From assembly GCA_024509875.1 (NCBI GenBank), contig JAMPIV010018956.1, positions 434,001 to 498,000 of the forward strand: a stretch of 64,000 nt of DNA, in the 5' to 3' direction. Both the position numbers and the translations under genes were made by a program. Of this stretch, positions 45,008 through 56,151 are shown piece after piece. Numbering within the stretch: the first letter of the stretch is position 1; every line of letters starts with the position of its first letter. The notes under the pieces were generated by a model that was given only the letters and a program-made list of their open reading frames with translations, had not been told where the DNA came from and did not search any database. The stretch comes from Oreohelix idahoensis. Its lineage: Eukaryota; Mollusca; Gastropoda; Stylommatophora; Oreohelicidae.

Positions 45008-46890
45008 GTACAGTCAGCTGGACAAGGAAGTAAAATGTCAAACTCGTGCCAACAAAAGGACATTTCTGGATGACCTTGCAAAACAGGCAGAAGAGGCAGC
45101 ACTGAGAAATGAACAAAGCACAGTTTACAAAATAACTAAAACTATCAGTGGAAAATGAGGTGCTAACAGTTTAATGTTAGAAAGAGACAAGCAAGGAAAT
45201 CTCATCACCACGGCACAGGGGTAGGAAACAAGATGGCCAGAGCACTTCAGAGAAACACTGAATCAAGAACCACCAGAGACACAGCTGAATGTTCCTGAGG
45301 TTAAAGTGACCTAGATGTAAATACAGAAATTCCATGAAGAGCAGAAATCATCACTGCTATCAACAGGTTAAAATATGAAAACGTGCCTGGTCACAACAAT
45401 CTTAATGCTGAGTTATTCAAGGTCAGATCCTGAACTAGCAGCAAAACTATTAGAACCACTATTTGCGGAAGTCTGGGAAACTGAGACAGCACAACCAAAG
45501 TGGAGTAAAGGAATAATTGTCAAATTGCCCAAGAAGGGCGACCTTGCAGACTGCAACAACTGGAGAGGAATTACTCTCCTCTCAGTTCCCAGTAAAATAC
45601 TAGGCAAGATATTCATCCAGAGAATTTCAAAAGCAGTTGACTATAAACTGAGGAAAGAACAAGCGGGCTTTAGAAAGAACAGAAGATGTGCAGATCATAT
45701 ATTCACCCTTAGGAACATTATAGAGCAGTGCTCAGAATGGCAGAGACAGCTGTACATTAACTTTGTTGACTTTGAAAAGGCTTTTGACAGCATACACAGG
45801 GACAGTCTGTGGAAAATACTGAGGGCTTATGGAATTCCCAGCTGCATTGTTTCCATCATAAAAAGCCTTTATTCTAACTTTTCATGCAGTGTTGGATTGA
45901 GTTATCTAACTTTTGAAGTGAAAACAGGAGTATGACAAGAATGCCCCTTATCAACAACATTATTTTTGACAGCCATAGAATATGTGATGCACGAGACAAC
46001 AGACGGCAGTCCAAGAGGAATTAGATGGACAACGTTCTCAACACTGGAAGACCTGGAATATGCAGATGACATTGCACTACTCGTGCATTCACATCAACAC
46101 ATCCAAGAAAAAAACCAATAGACTGAATAAGTATAGCCAGCAGGTTTGTCTGAACATTGATCCAAAGAAGACAGAGGTCATGACACTCAATGTGGGCAGT
46201 CCTGAGCCAATAACTATAAGGAACCAGAAGTTAGAGCAGACAGACACATTTACTTACCTAGGATGCATAGTAACACCAGACGGTGGAACAAGCAAGGACA
46301 TTAACAACAGACTGAATAAAGCAAGAACAGCCTATGCTAGTCTCAACAACATTTGGAAGTCTTCCCAGTACAGCACAAACACCAAATTAAGACTGTAGAG
46401 AACTGTGTACTTTCTGTGCTTCTCTACGGTGCAGAATGCTGGAGAGTAACAGAGAAGGAAATGTCAAAATTGTCCTCCTTCCACACAATCTGCCTAAGGA
46501 AAATTCCCTGAATCTTTTGGCCAAACACCATCAGCAACCAAGAACTACTTACTCAGAGTAACCAGGAGGAATTGCACACCATCATAGCTGGCATACGCCC
46601 GAGTTGGGTTGGCCACACCTTCAGAAGAGACCCTGATACCATTACGAGAACAGCTATGCTAAGGACCCCCAAAGGCAAGAGAAAGAGGCTGACCAAAAAC
46701 AACTTGGCGCAGAACTGTGGAAGCTGAGATGCAAAGAATGAACCAGAGTTGGGGCACTGTACAAAGGATGGCCGACAACCAAACAAAGTGGAATCAGTTT
46801 GTTGCTGCCCTACAAGATGCCACCAGGTGTGATGGCCACTGAAATCTTTGATGGTCAACGGCTATGGATCAAAGAAGAAGAAAGAAGAGA
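45008..46890 (+). pseudogene. LINE-6 (RTE-like) linker, RT, C-terminus
   Basis: The linker YSQLDKEVKCQTRANKRTFL (45010) precedes RT blocks KWSKGIIVKLPKKGDLADCN, EQAGFRKNRRCADH, FVDFEKAFDSIHRDSLW, a stop in the GVQQ region (45933), the catalytic LEYADDIALL (46052), VCLNIDPKKTEVMTLNVG and FTYLGCIVTPDGGTSKDI. Broken C-terminal frames include LYGAECWRVTE (46425), RPSWVGHTF, and the last codons WNQFVAALQDATRCDGH with a stop (46850). It ends in an AAG-rich tail. The 5' half with the endonuclease is absent. It is the source-type sequence for the satellites at 38.7-42.8 kb. Confidence 0.9.
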
Positions 46891-47274
46891 AGTCTGCTTA
46901 TCAGCGGTTTAATTATAAAAACGCTGGCGACTATCTTATCTCAGTTGCTCCTCGCAAGCTAGGATGAATGGGTAACAAACAGGTGACATCACAGAGAGGA
47001 GTGTCAACAAATGTTTGCACCTACAAAATATTTGCCACACAAGCAGAGAAATAAAGAAAGAAAGAAAGTGCTGACCACAGAAAAAGAAGAAAATAAGCAG
47101 TACTTCACTTGAAATGAGTACTGCCGTAGAGAATGAGAGATCTAGAAGTGGGCACAACAGATCCATTCCATGACAAAGTTATTAATGTTGTCATTTTTGT
47201 TAGGTTACGCCATTTCTTTATAAAAGGCACATCCAGCAGACCCTTTGGCCATTCCTCTTTGAAGTTATTTTGGA
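46891..47274. other. Unassigned spacer
   Basis: Contains a short (GAAA)n run near 47052 after AAATATTTGCC, probably an element tail. A minus-strand frame over 47100-47270 (EEWPKGLLDVPFIKKW) is open but unrecognised. Nothing else is visible. Confidence 0.3.
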
Positions 47275-48487
47275 ATATTTGTTTAGCTGTCTGCATGTTT
47301 GTTTGGCTATCTGCATGTTTGCTGGAGTATTTGTTTAGCTGTCTACATGTTTGCTGGAGTATTTGTTTAGCTGTCTGCATGTTTGCTGGAGTATTTGTTT
47401 AGCTGTCTGCATGTTTGTTGGAGTGTTTGTTTAGCTGTCTGCATGTTTGCTGAAGCATTTGTTTAGCTGTCTGCATGTGTGCTGGAGTATTTGTTTAGCT
47501 GTCTGCATGTTTGCTGGAGTGTTTGTTTAGCTGTCTGCATGTTTGCTGGAGTATTTGTTTAGCTGTCTGCATGTTTGCTGGAGTGTTTGTTTAGCTGTCT
47601 GCATGTTTGCTGGAGTATTTGTTTAGCTGTCTGCATGTTTGCTGGAGTGTTTGTTTAGCTGTCTGCATGTTTGCTGGAGTATTTGTTTAGCTGTCTGCAT
47701 GTTTGCTGGAGTATTTGTTTAGCTGTCTGCATGTTTGTTGGAGTGTTTGTTTAGCTGTCTGCATGTTTGCTGAAGCCTTTGTTTAGCTGTCTGCATGTGT
47801 GCTGGAGTATTTGTTTAGCTGTCTGCATGTTTGCTGGAGTGTATGTTTAGCTGTCTGCATGTTTGCTGGAGTATTTGTTTAGCTGTCTGCATGTTTGCTG
47901 GAGTGTTTGTTAAGCTGTCTGCATGTTTGCTGGAGTATTTGTTTAGCTGTCTGCATGTTTGCTGGAGTATTTGTTTAGCTGTCTGCATGTTTGCTGGAGT
48001 ATTTGTTTAGCTGTCTGCATGTTTGCTGGAGTGTTTGTTCAGCTGTCTGCATGTTTGCTGGAGTGTTTGTTTAGCTGTCTGCATGTTTGCTGGAGTGTTT
48101 GTTTAGCTGTATGCATGTTTGCTGGAGTATTTTTTAGCTGCCTGCATGTTTGCTGGAGTGTTTGTTTAGCTGTCTGCATGTTTGCTGGAGTATTTGTTTA
48201 GCTGTCTGCATGTTTGCTGGAGTATTTGTTTAGCTGTCTGCATGTTTGCTGGAGTATTTGTTTAGCTGCCTGCATGTTTGCTGGAGTGTTTGTTTAGCTG
48301 TCTGCATGTTTGCTGGAGTATTTGTTTAGCTGTCTGCATGTATGCTGGAGTATTTGTTTAGCTGTCTGCATGTTTGCTGGAGTATTTGTTTAGCTGTCTG
48401 CATGTTTGCTGGAGTATTTGTTTAGCTGTCTGCATGTTTGCTGGAGTGTTTGTTTAGCTGTCTGCATGTTTGCTGGAGTGTTTGTTT
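47275..48487 (+). repeat. 32-bp satellite, about 38 units
   Basis: Unit GTTTGCTGGAGTATTTGTTT then AGCTGTCTGCAT. Variant units (TTGGAGTG, TGAAGCAT, GTGTGCTG) recur in the same order about 320 bp apart (near 47416 and 47736), a ten-unit higher-order period. Its origin was not identified. Confidence 0.95.
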
Positions 48488-48533
48488 GAACCAAGCTGGC
48501 TCTTAGTTTTGCTAGTCTGCTTTATCATTGCTT

Positions 48534-48628
48534 GGTATGTCTGTGTGCCCTGGTATGTCTGTGTGCCCTGGTATATCTGTGTATCCTGGTATATCTGTGT
48601 GCCCTGGTATGTCTGTGTGCCCTGGTAT
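48534..48628 (+). repeat. 18-bp minisatellite
   Basis: Five units of TGGTATGTCTGTGTGCCC with single changes, adjoining the 32-bp satellite after a 45-bp gap. Confidence 0.9.
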
Positions 48629-48733
48629 CCACTGGAGAGTGATTCTGATGTTGTATTTTGTTAGCAGGTTGTCATTTGTTTCAGCCGGCTGTATTATTTC
48701 TTTATTTTCAGTTTGGGGGTATTTTTCTGAAGC

Positions 48734-50160
48734 CTAAAGTGCTGATTTTGAACCAGTGAAGATTATGATATCTGTGGGCATATAGATTTCTTGTTTGAAT
48801 TGGCTGTCTATTGAGTTAATTGCCATAATCTCTGCTTGGTAATTAGTACAGAACTCTCCGCATGATTCATATATATCTAGTGTGCTGCCATTTGGGTATT
48901 TTACGTACGCTTCAAGTCCAGCATTCATGGTGACCTTGAATGCTGAGCCATTTGTGTATGCATGTATCGCAGTGCTAGAGCAGCTGTGTTTAGTCGCTAA
49001 AGCAGCTGTTTTAAGTATTGTTGGGTTCATGTCTCTTGTTAGTGTGCTATCTGTGAGTGTAGTTTTTATAATTGGAAGTTTTAACTCCTTTCCGGGATAA
49101 ATGACTGAGTATTGTTCAATTATCTCTCGTATCTGTGGGAGGTGATGTTGTTCTGCTAAAGTTGTTGCTACTTGTAGTAATGATTTTTGTTTTAGTATGT
49201 TAATGGGCTTCTAGTTTTCAACTAGTTGTCTGTTTGGGTGGTCTTTTCTCATTCTTCTATAGCACTCTGTAGCTTCCAGAACAGCATGTTTACGTCATAG
49301 GTCCATAGGTTGTACGTTTACATTGTAGGTCCATAGGTTGTACGTTTGCATCAGTTTCACAAGCAGCTGTTGATGTGGTTCTCATTCTTCTATAGCACTC
49401 TGTAGCTTCCAGAACATCACGTTTACGTCATAGGTCCATAGGTTGTACGTTTACGTCATAGGTCCATAGGTTGTATGTTTACACCAGTTTCACAAGCAGC
49501 TGTTGATTCGGTTCTCATTCCCCCACAGATGAAAATTGGAGCTTGGTTTTGGACTTTGTCCAACTTTTCTTGAGTGGTTTTGCTCATTGTCAGCTGCAAC
49601 AATAGGTTGTTATCTATGACTGATCGGACTTATCCCAGGTACAGCTGTCTGAAATTTCCTGTGTCTGCTCCCCAGCTAGTGCTTGCAAGATGTTCAGCTA
49701 GGTTCAGGCATCTACTGGCCTTATCTTTCATATTGTGCATTAAGGTATTGTGGAGTAGCTGTCTGTCAAGCTCCACTCCTAAGTAAGCTGGATTTTCTTC
49801 TCTAGACAGTAGTTTTCCATCGAGTTTTAGTTGGTATACCTTCTTGATTTCCTTAAATCTCCTGGTGAAAACTGTATATTCTGGGTGTTTATTTTGTTCC
49901 CATAGCCTGCAATACACATCTATTGTGACTAGGGCTCAGTTTAGTTTGATTGTGTCTGTATTTTGTATTTTTCTACTGTCCAAATGAGCAGATCATCTGC
50001 ATACAGTGTTTTTGATTCTCTCAAGAATGGAGGAAGGTCATTTATGAAGAGGGTGCAACTTAGTTCTGACCCTTACAGCAATCCCTCCTCTAGTGTTTTC
50101 TGGGATGATTTAATGCTGTCTACTCTTGTTTGTATTGTTCTGTTACTTAGGGATCATCAT
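48734..50160 (-). pseudogene. LINE-8 RT/RNase H (Jockey-like)
   Basis: Read from 50160 down: a YADDLLIWTVEKYK catalytic box (about 49990), NPAYLGVELDRQLL (about 49790), a KDKASRCLNLAEHLASTSWG stretch (about 49720), TQEKLDKVQNQAPIFICGGM (about 49550), then RNase H beginning IHAYTNGSAFKVTMNAGLEA (about 48960), where the first catalytic aspartate of a DGS motif is N. The RNase H ends early at FTGSKSAL. A roughly 110-bp duplication at 49245-49500 lies between RT and RNase H. Stops make it non-coding. Confidence 0.8.
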
Positions 50161-50649
50161 TAAAAGAAAATATGACCAAGGGTGACACTTTGACTAATTA
50201 AATATCTTAAAATCTTTGGAACTCGGACATTTCACAATTATTTATTTTATGTTCAGGAGAAAATAAAGTGTTTTCTTTACCTAATTTCATCTTAGCAGCC
50301 AGATTACAAGCGATTTATAAAATTTATAAATGGAAATAAAAAACATTTGGCATGTTACTACAATTCTTGACATCAGCATTTCTCTAACTGTGTTCCATGG
50401 AGCGCTAGTGTTCAGTGAGCTATTGAAAGTCATTGCATGAAAAAATGTAGAACTAGTTACTTACAACTTATTTTCTAACATTTAAATAAATAAAGACGGA
50501 AACCTGAGGCCTGTAAATAGTAAATAAATGATACTTGCATGAAAGTGCTACTATGTTTCATGCTCTCATGAGAAATAAGGAAGTTGAAAACCAGAAAACA
50601 GAAAAATATCAGAAGTGAGAGGCTTACAGGAGAATCAAATCCAGGACAG

Positions 50650-51155
50650 CTAGTTTAGATGGCACTCCAGCAGAGGCCATCAAAACAGATATTGATACCT
50701 CTACAGGGACCTCAAGATGCAGCAATAGTGAATGCAGTCAGCGACTTACAGCTGTACTGCCTGCGTCAGCACCAGTGAACCAGAGCTGGTGAAGACCGCA
50801 CTCCACCTCCATGTGGTGGTCCTGGAAACAGTCTGCAGCAGTGCAGTCTGGCTGAGTGAGTGTGGATCGAAATGGGAAGGCAAACCTGGTCCTAAAAAAA
50901 TGCTGTGCAGAAGTCGGATGTGTCGACCGAAAGGTGCAGATATCACAGCTTAGGCGCAAACAGACACAACGCAACCACCGTCCTTTTCAGGGCGAACGAG
51001 GAAGAAGAAGAAGATATTATACAAACTACTTGACAAAATCTGAGAGAGAGAAGAAATACAATCAAAATGGAAGGACTGTTATCTGGTCAAGTTGCCTAAG
51101 AAGGGAAATTTACAAGAATGCACAAATTATAGAAGAATAATGTTAATATAATTGC
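50650..51155 (+). pseudogene. LINE-1 RT fragment with 300-bp insert
   Basis: LDGTPAEAIKTDIDTST (50655-50706) and KLPKKGNLQECTNYR-like codons (51088-51140) are parts of the LINE-1 RT. Between them 50708-51010 is an insert absent from copy D (56555). It ends in (GAA)n (50999-51013), as LINE tails do; it carries spurious frames on both strands and its family was not identified. Confidence 0.65.
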
Positions 51156-51284
51156 CAGTAGTGCAGAATTTATTTATTTATTTTATTTATCAGAATTTAT
51201 TTATTGTTTATTTATTTATTTTATTTATCAGAATTTATTTATAATTTGTAGGAACATTATTAAACAGATTTATCCTTAAAAAAT

Positions 51285-51690
51285 ACTCACAGTCCATGCT
51301 TCAGAAGGTCCAAAGTGGATGGCGCATGAATGGAAAACCTTCATAGAAACCTGGAATCTTCTGGAATTGGTGTTTATTTATTGTCTTGGTCATGCTTCAA
51401 GATCACACATAAATGGCACATTGTATGTGGATAAGGGCAAGATACTGAGGGCAATTAATGATCGCCTGTTAGAGAATGACAACACAATTGATGAATCAAG
51501 GTTTAGACTGCTAGAATTAGCTATCGAATGTAGGATGAATGTGTGAGGGCATGGATCTGGTGTGCACACAACCAGCATGCAACAGGAACAATTAGCATTC
51601 ATACACTTTGACCTTTGAATGAGGGAGACTGAGGACCTATGGGTTTGTCCTGAGTGCAATGATGTTGATTCTGATCAACAGTAACAATCC
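51285..51690 (+). repeat. Unclassified repeat family, copy 2
   Basis: Homolog of 35784-36235. Frame 51319-51546 reads DKGKILRAINDRLLENDNTI then DESRFRLLELAIECRMNV, and a second frame ends ETEDLWVCPECNDVDSDQQ with a stop (51625-51682). Function unknown. Confidence 0.6.
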
Positions 51691-51709
51691 TTGAGACAGG
51701 CCATAAACA

Positions 51710-52230
51710 AACAACTGAGAGATGAACATGCAAGTTTTTGACAACACAGATCCTGTACAGACCAGATAGAGAGATTAAAAGATGCCATAAACAAACAACT
51801 GAGAGATGAACATGCAAGTTTTTGACAACACAGATCCTGTACAGACCAGATAAAGAGATTAAAAGATGCCATAAACAAACAACTGAGAGATGAACATGCA
51901 AGTTTTTGACAACACAGATCCTGTACAGACCAGATAGAGAGATTAAAAGATGCCATAAACAAACAACTGAGAGATGAACATGCAAGTTTTTGACAACACA
52001 GATCCTGTACAGACCAGATAGAGATTAAAAGATGCCATAAACAAACAACTGAGAGATGAACATGCAAGTTTTTGACAACACAGATCCTGTACAGACCAGA
52101 TAGCCATATTGAGATGAACATGCAAGTTTTTGACAAAACAGATCCTGTACAGACCAGATAGCCATATTGAGATGAACATGCAAGTTTTTGACAACACAGA
52201 TCCTGTACAGACCAGATAGCCACATTGAGA
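51710..52230 (+). repeat. About 98-bp and 58-bp array from LINE-1 RT
   Basis: Five units of 95-99 bp starting GAGATTAAAAGATGCCATAA followed by two or three 58-bp truncated units. Each unit is the LINE-1 RT segment RLKDAINKQLRDEHASF, stop, QHRSCTDQI. Copy D has one unit (57205-57300), so the expansion postdates the C/D duplication. Confidence 0.9.
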
Positions 52231-52264
52231 AAATAGTTGAACAAAGTCTGGAAAGGAATTCGCT

Positions 52265-52895
52265 GCTATACATGCACAGTTTTGCCGTTAGCTGTGTTTT
52301 TGTTTTCTGTGTGTTCCATGTCACGTGACTGTCTAGTGTGATACCTAAGTACATTGGTATTTCTTCTTGTATTGTCTGTGTGTTCCATGTCACGTGACTG
52401 TCTAGTGTGATACCTAAGTACATTGGTATTTCTTCTTGTATTGTCTGTGTGTTCCATGTCACGTGACTGTCTAGTGTGATACCTAAGTACATTGGTATTT
52501 CTTCTTCTTGTATTGCCTGCCCATTTTAGTTGTAGTTTTGCCTTCTGTAGTTTGTTTGGCAAGGTAAATATAGTGTCTGTTGTTTTTTTTCATTGATTTT
52601 GAGCAGCCACTTTCTGGACCAACTTTTAAGGGCTAGCAGTGAATCCTGCATGCACACTCTTGCTGTGGTGATGTATTCTTCTGATCACATGTCCAGGTCA
52701 TCAGCATAGAGGGAATTGTGGACATTCTTGTGGACTTTTCTGTGTCTGTGATGTCATTTGTATATATAAGGAAGAGTGTAGGGGAGAGGACCCCACCTTG
52801 TTGGACTTCCTGCTCCATTGTTGTCTTTCTGCTAGTCTGTCCATGCACCTGCAATCTTGATGTTCTGTCTGTTAGATAATGACTGATCCAGTTGT
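52265..52895 (-). pseudogene. LINE-9 RT (Jockey-like), with 69-bp array
   Basis: From 52895 down: NWISHYLTDRTSRLQVHGQT, SRKTTMEQEVQQGGVLSPTL then FLIYTNDI, a frameshift before the YADD box, CMQDSLLALKSWSRKWLLKI, and the YLGITLDSHVTWNTQ strand. The last segment is tandemly tripled as a 69-bp unit (52308-52500) that copy D has once (57375-57445). Jockey-type reverse transcriptases are common in invertebrates. Confidence 0.85.
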
Positions 52896-53662
52896 ATGTG
52901 TGTTTGTGTGTACTGGTATAATATTGTCAATGTTAATAGTCATACCTCTGATACATATTATAAATTATAAAATTATATTGTATTAACACAATATTTTCAC
53001 ATTTTTAATTTACAATGTACAGCATCAACAGTGTTACTTTAAAAAAAATTCCCAGTATCAATTTATGCTCATGCAAGCTTTATAGTACAAGTAATAGACA
53101 TTTAACCTTGATTAATTACTTGACAATTTATGTTTTGACAATTCTGCTTTGAGACATGCTGCTAAAAAATCTGAGCAATGTGCACTCTTTATAACATATC
53201 TATTTTATATTAACGTTTAAACTGTGTACAATTTATCCATACTGTTAATGTCATTATGTAACAAAGATGACATAATAAAATTTGAAATTACTTTTGCAGT
53301 TTTTTAGACTCATATATCTTCTGCTGTAATTATAGTACAATGTTCGTTTTAACAGCAACTTGGAGTAATATACCAACTATGACTAAAAGCCACTTTAAAA
53401 CTGAAATTTCAAACATTGGTTTCTCCCACTTTTAGCTTTAGCACCATTATTTTCTCCAAGACAAAGCTACATCTCTAGATGTTATGCTTTTTGTTTCTAG
53501 CCACAGTACAACATACACCCCCTTTAGCTCTTTTGGTTTTCTGGACTCCACTGTAGAGCAGCGTGTCACCATAATATTCCATGTACCATAAGTCTTAATC
53601 TGTAGTCTGTGCCATTTCATCATCTTTAAGATTAATCTTGTTTTCTCTCTTGTATTACTTGT
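52896..53662. other. Unassigned AT-rich stretch
   Basis: No gene recognised. A minus-strand frame (53692-53447, 81 codons) has no recognisable domain. Nothing else is visible. Confidence 0.3.
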
Positions 53663-54092
53663 AGTCCGGTTTCTTGTATGGATGCAAGTCATGGGAATTG
53701 GCTACAACTTACAAAAGCCAGCTCCAAATCTCGGAAATGAGGTATGTGAAGAAGGTGGTTGAAGTAACAAGAAAAGACATGGTTTGCAGCTAGACTATAC
53801 AGCAAGGCCTCAAAACCCAGCCACTGCAAACCCAAGTTGAACAGTCTTAACTACGGTGGTTTAGTCATGTCTGCAGAATAGAAGATCTGCTACTACGACA
53901 CATATTGGAAACTAAGAGCCAGGGATCTAGATCTTCAGGATGACCCAGACTTTGCTAGGAGGACAATTTTAGACATTCTCTGAAGGACCAAGGACTAGAT
54001 TGGAACCAGGCCAATAGGATAGTATGGCACTCTCTTTTCCAAACCTCTACACCTCACAGTAGAAGGTCAAGGACTACGTAAGTAAGTAAGTT
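53663..54092 (+). mobile_element. LINE-3 copy C, (TAAG)n tail
   Basis: A plus-strand 3' fragment: YGCKSWELATTYKSQLQISE then MRYVKKVVEVTRKD, LETKSQGSRSSG, DNFRHSLKDQGLDWNQANRI and VWHSLFQTSTPHS, ending in (TAAG)n at 54078-54091. Stops are present. The terminus is the same as in the copies at 4525 and 17936. Confidence 0.85.
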
Positions 54093-54834
54093 TTCCATAA
54101 TAAATTTGCGGTGACGATTTAATAACCACATATCAAATGTCTAGAGCCACGGTCACGTGCGCTGATGATGCTGTGTTGCTATCTACTGTTCTGTCACTGA
54201 TGATGCTGTATTGCTATCTACTGTTCTGTCACTGATGATGGCTGTGTTGCTATTTACTGTTCTGTCCTCTCACTTGACCATGCCTCAGTGACTACATTCT
54301 AGTCAGTGAAAAGGCTCATGTATTAATTCAAGCAGATGTCGTCACAAATTATTAGAAGTTAAAAAAACATAAAGCAAGTAAGTTGATCAGAGTTCCCAGT
54401 CCCCCCAATTCAGGACAGCTCGTATTTGGCCGTTAAAATAATCAGGGAAAAATGATGAAAATTCCGGACTGTCTTGACGTCTAGTCATTTTAAATGTAGA
54501 CCAATCACAGAGGGGAGTGAAGTGTTTGAGATTTCACTATACTTGATACAGCTTCGAGAGATAGGGTGATCAGTACTCTTTCTGTCTACCTTTTGCTACC
54601 CAAACTCAAAAGTGAAGTTAGGTATCCATCTACAGCTTGGCACTGGAGCATCTCGATACCGTGAATCAAATCTGGCATGTTTACTGAGGGCAAACAGCGC
54701 TCTAACCACCTGTCAATATGATGCTCATCCTACACTAAGTTGCTTAATAATTTATACATTTTTTTTGGTTTTCACTAATTCATCTCTCTCTAAGGGGCAT
54801 ACGTCTTAAACAACATTTATGCTAAGGTTTCCTA
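54093..54834. other. Unassigned, short 37-bp triplication
   Basis: Three units around GATGATGCTGTGTTGCTATC lie at 54160-54265. The rest shows no recognisable gene or element. Confidence 0.35.
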
Positions 54835-55215
54835 TCAGCTCTAGCTCTTTCTTTTTCCCTTCAAATGCTTTCAGTTCTAGATCTTTCTTTTTCCTGGCCT
54901 GTGCTATCTGCTCTAAATCTTTCTTTATCCTGGCCTGTGCTTACAGCTCTAGATCTTTCTTTTCCTTGGCCTCTGCTATCAGCTCTAAATCTTTCTTTTC
55001 ATATTCCATGCTATCTGCTCTAGATCTTTCTTTTTCCTGTACTGTGCTATCTGCTCTAGATCTTTATTTTTCCTGGCCCGTGATATCAGTTCTAGATCTT
55101 TTTTTTATCCTGGCCTGTGCTATCAGCTCTAGATCTTTCTTTTTTCCTGGCCCATGCTATCTGTTCTAGATCTTTCTTTTTCCTGGCCCGTGCTATAAGC
55201 CTAGATCTTTCCCTG
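54835..55215 (-). repeat. 36-bp array with charged coding frame
   Basis: About eleven 36-bp units (plus strand CTAGATCTTTCTTTTTCCTG then GCCCGTGCTATCAGCT). On the minus strand the periodic frame, entered from ATRDEEYRERSRLIAR (55240-55193), gives 12-residue units such as ARARKKKDLEQI. The highly charged, heptad-poor peptide resembles the EKERQ-type repeats of the gypsy gag at 63.3 kb in character only. Its parent element is not identified. Confidence 0.8.
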
Positions 55216-55239
55216 TATTCCTCATCTCTTGTTGCCATG

Positions 55240-55535
55240 ACATCCGCAGGTTTTTGTTTTGGAGCTGCTGATAACCATACCTGTCTTCTGCAGCTCTTTC
55301 TTCCAGACTTGCAAGTTGTAACGAAGATGTGCCTCAGATTTAGCAAACAGGGTAACATCGTCGGCAAATGCCAGCTCTGAAATACAGACCTGTCTCATCT
55401 TTCAGTACCTCACTGAATACTTTTTGGTCCGTTTATTACGTGTTTTTACAATATTGTACATGAAGTGTATGAAAAGATTAGGTGACAGAATAATACCCTG
55501 TCTTATACCAGTGGTGGTTCGGAACTCTTCTTTGA
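55240..55535 (-). pseudogene. LINE-3 RT fragment with FADD box
   Basis: Minus-strand blocks TGIRQGIILSPNLFIHFMYN (about 55510-55450), ISELAFADDVTLFAKSEAHL (about 55380-55325) and YNLQVWKEELQKTGMVISSS KT. The catalytic aspartates are intact here, in contrast to copy B (FAND). The fragment passes directly into the 36-bp array. Confidence 0.8.
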
Positions 55536-56151
55536 GAAGTAACTATTGCTTTCCATTCATCTCCTCTTTATATCAGCAGTTATCTAACTTATTCTGTCTA
55601 AAATCCTTTATCTCGTCTACCTGCTACATGGGCCCTCATTTATATCGTAATTATATCTGTAGCAACCCCTCTTATACCGTGGCTTCACTCCTGGTCACAA
55701 TAGAACATGCTGTTAGGGCTAAGACTAATGTCAAATATTTGTCCTTGATGAGGCCATTGACTGTGTTTCAGTCTTAGGGTTTTTGCTGGGTTTTATAGGT
55801 CCCTCATGTGATTTTTGGCTTTATCTTTCGCCATTTATGGTGGAAATTCATAAATACATTTCTTCATGTCTATTTCTGCTACATGCTTAGTCAATTCCGG
55901 ACTGAACACTGGCCCACAGAGACGCACATCCACACAAAGCTGTTTGGGAGTCTTTAAGAACTGTCAACCACAGCAACATACATCCAGAAAACTGAACTTC
56001 CTGTGTAGACATTACTAAACAACAGCGAACAAGAAGAAGACTGCTGTTTGTCAAAAGTAGCCATAGACGATTTCATTGGTTCTTCTGTTCGACTAGTGTT
56101 GTTTTTGTTACTTGCTAGTCTTGCTCAAGTACTTTGGTCTTTTAGACTTGC
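55536..56151. other. Unassigned stretch
   Basis: A plus-strand frame (55424-55777) has no recognisable domain. An AAGAAGAAG run near 56030 may be a LINE tail. Nothing else is supported. Confidence 0.3.

Larger units (their letters stand above)
50292..52895 (+). repeat. Segmental duplication copy C
   Basis: Collinear with 56152-57721 (copy D): AT-rich spacer (starting GCAGCCAGATTACAAGCGAT in both, slightly upstream of the bounds here), LINE-1 fragment, spacer, unclassified repeat, LINE-1 fragment, Jockey-like LINE-9. Copy C alone has an extra 300-bp insert (50708-51010), the roughly 98-bp array (51715-52230) and the 69-bp array (52308-52500). Confidence 0.85.

Noticed and set aside
46553..46858. 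Minus-strand frame resembling the satellite peptides
   Set aside because: It is the antisense of the LINE-6 C-terminus. The similarity is what revealed the satellite's origin, but it is not a gene.
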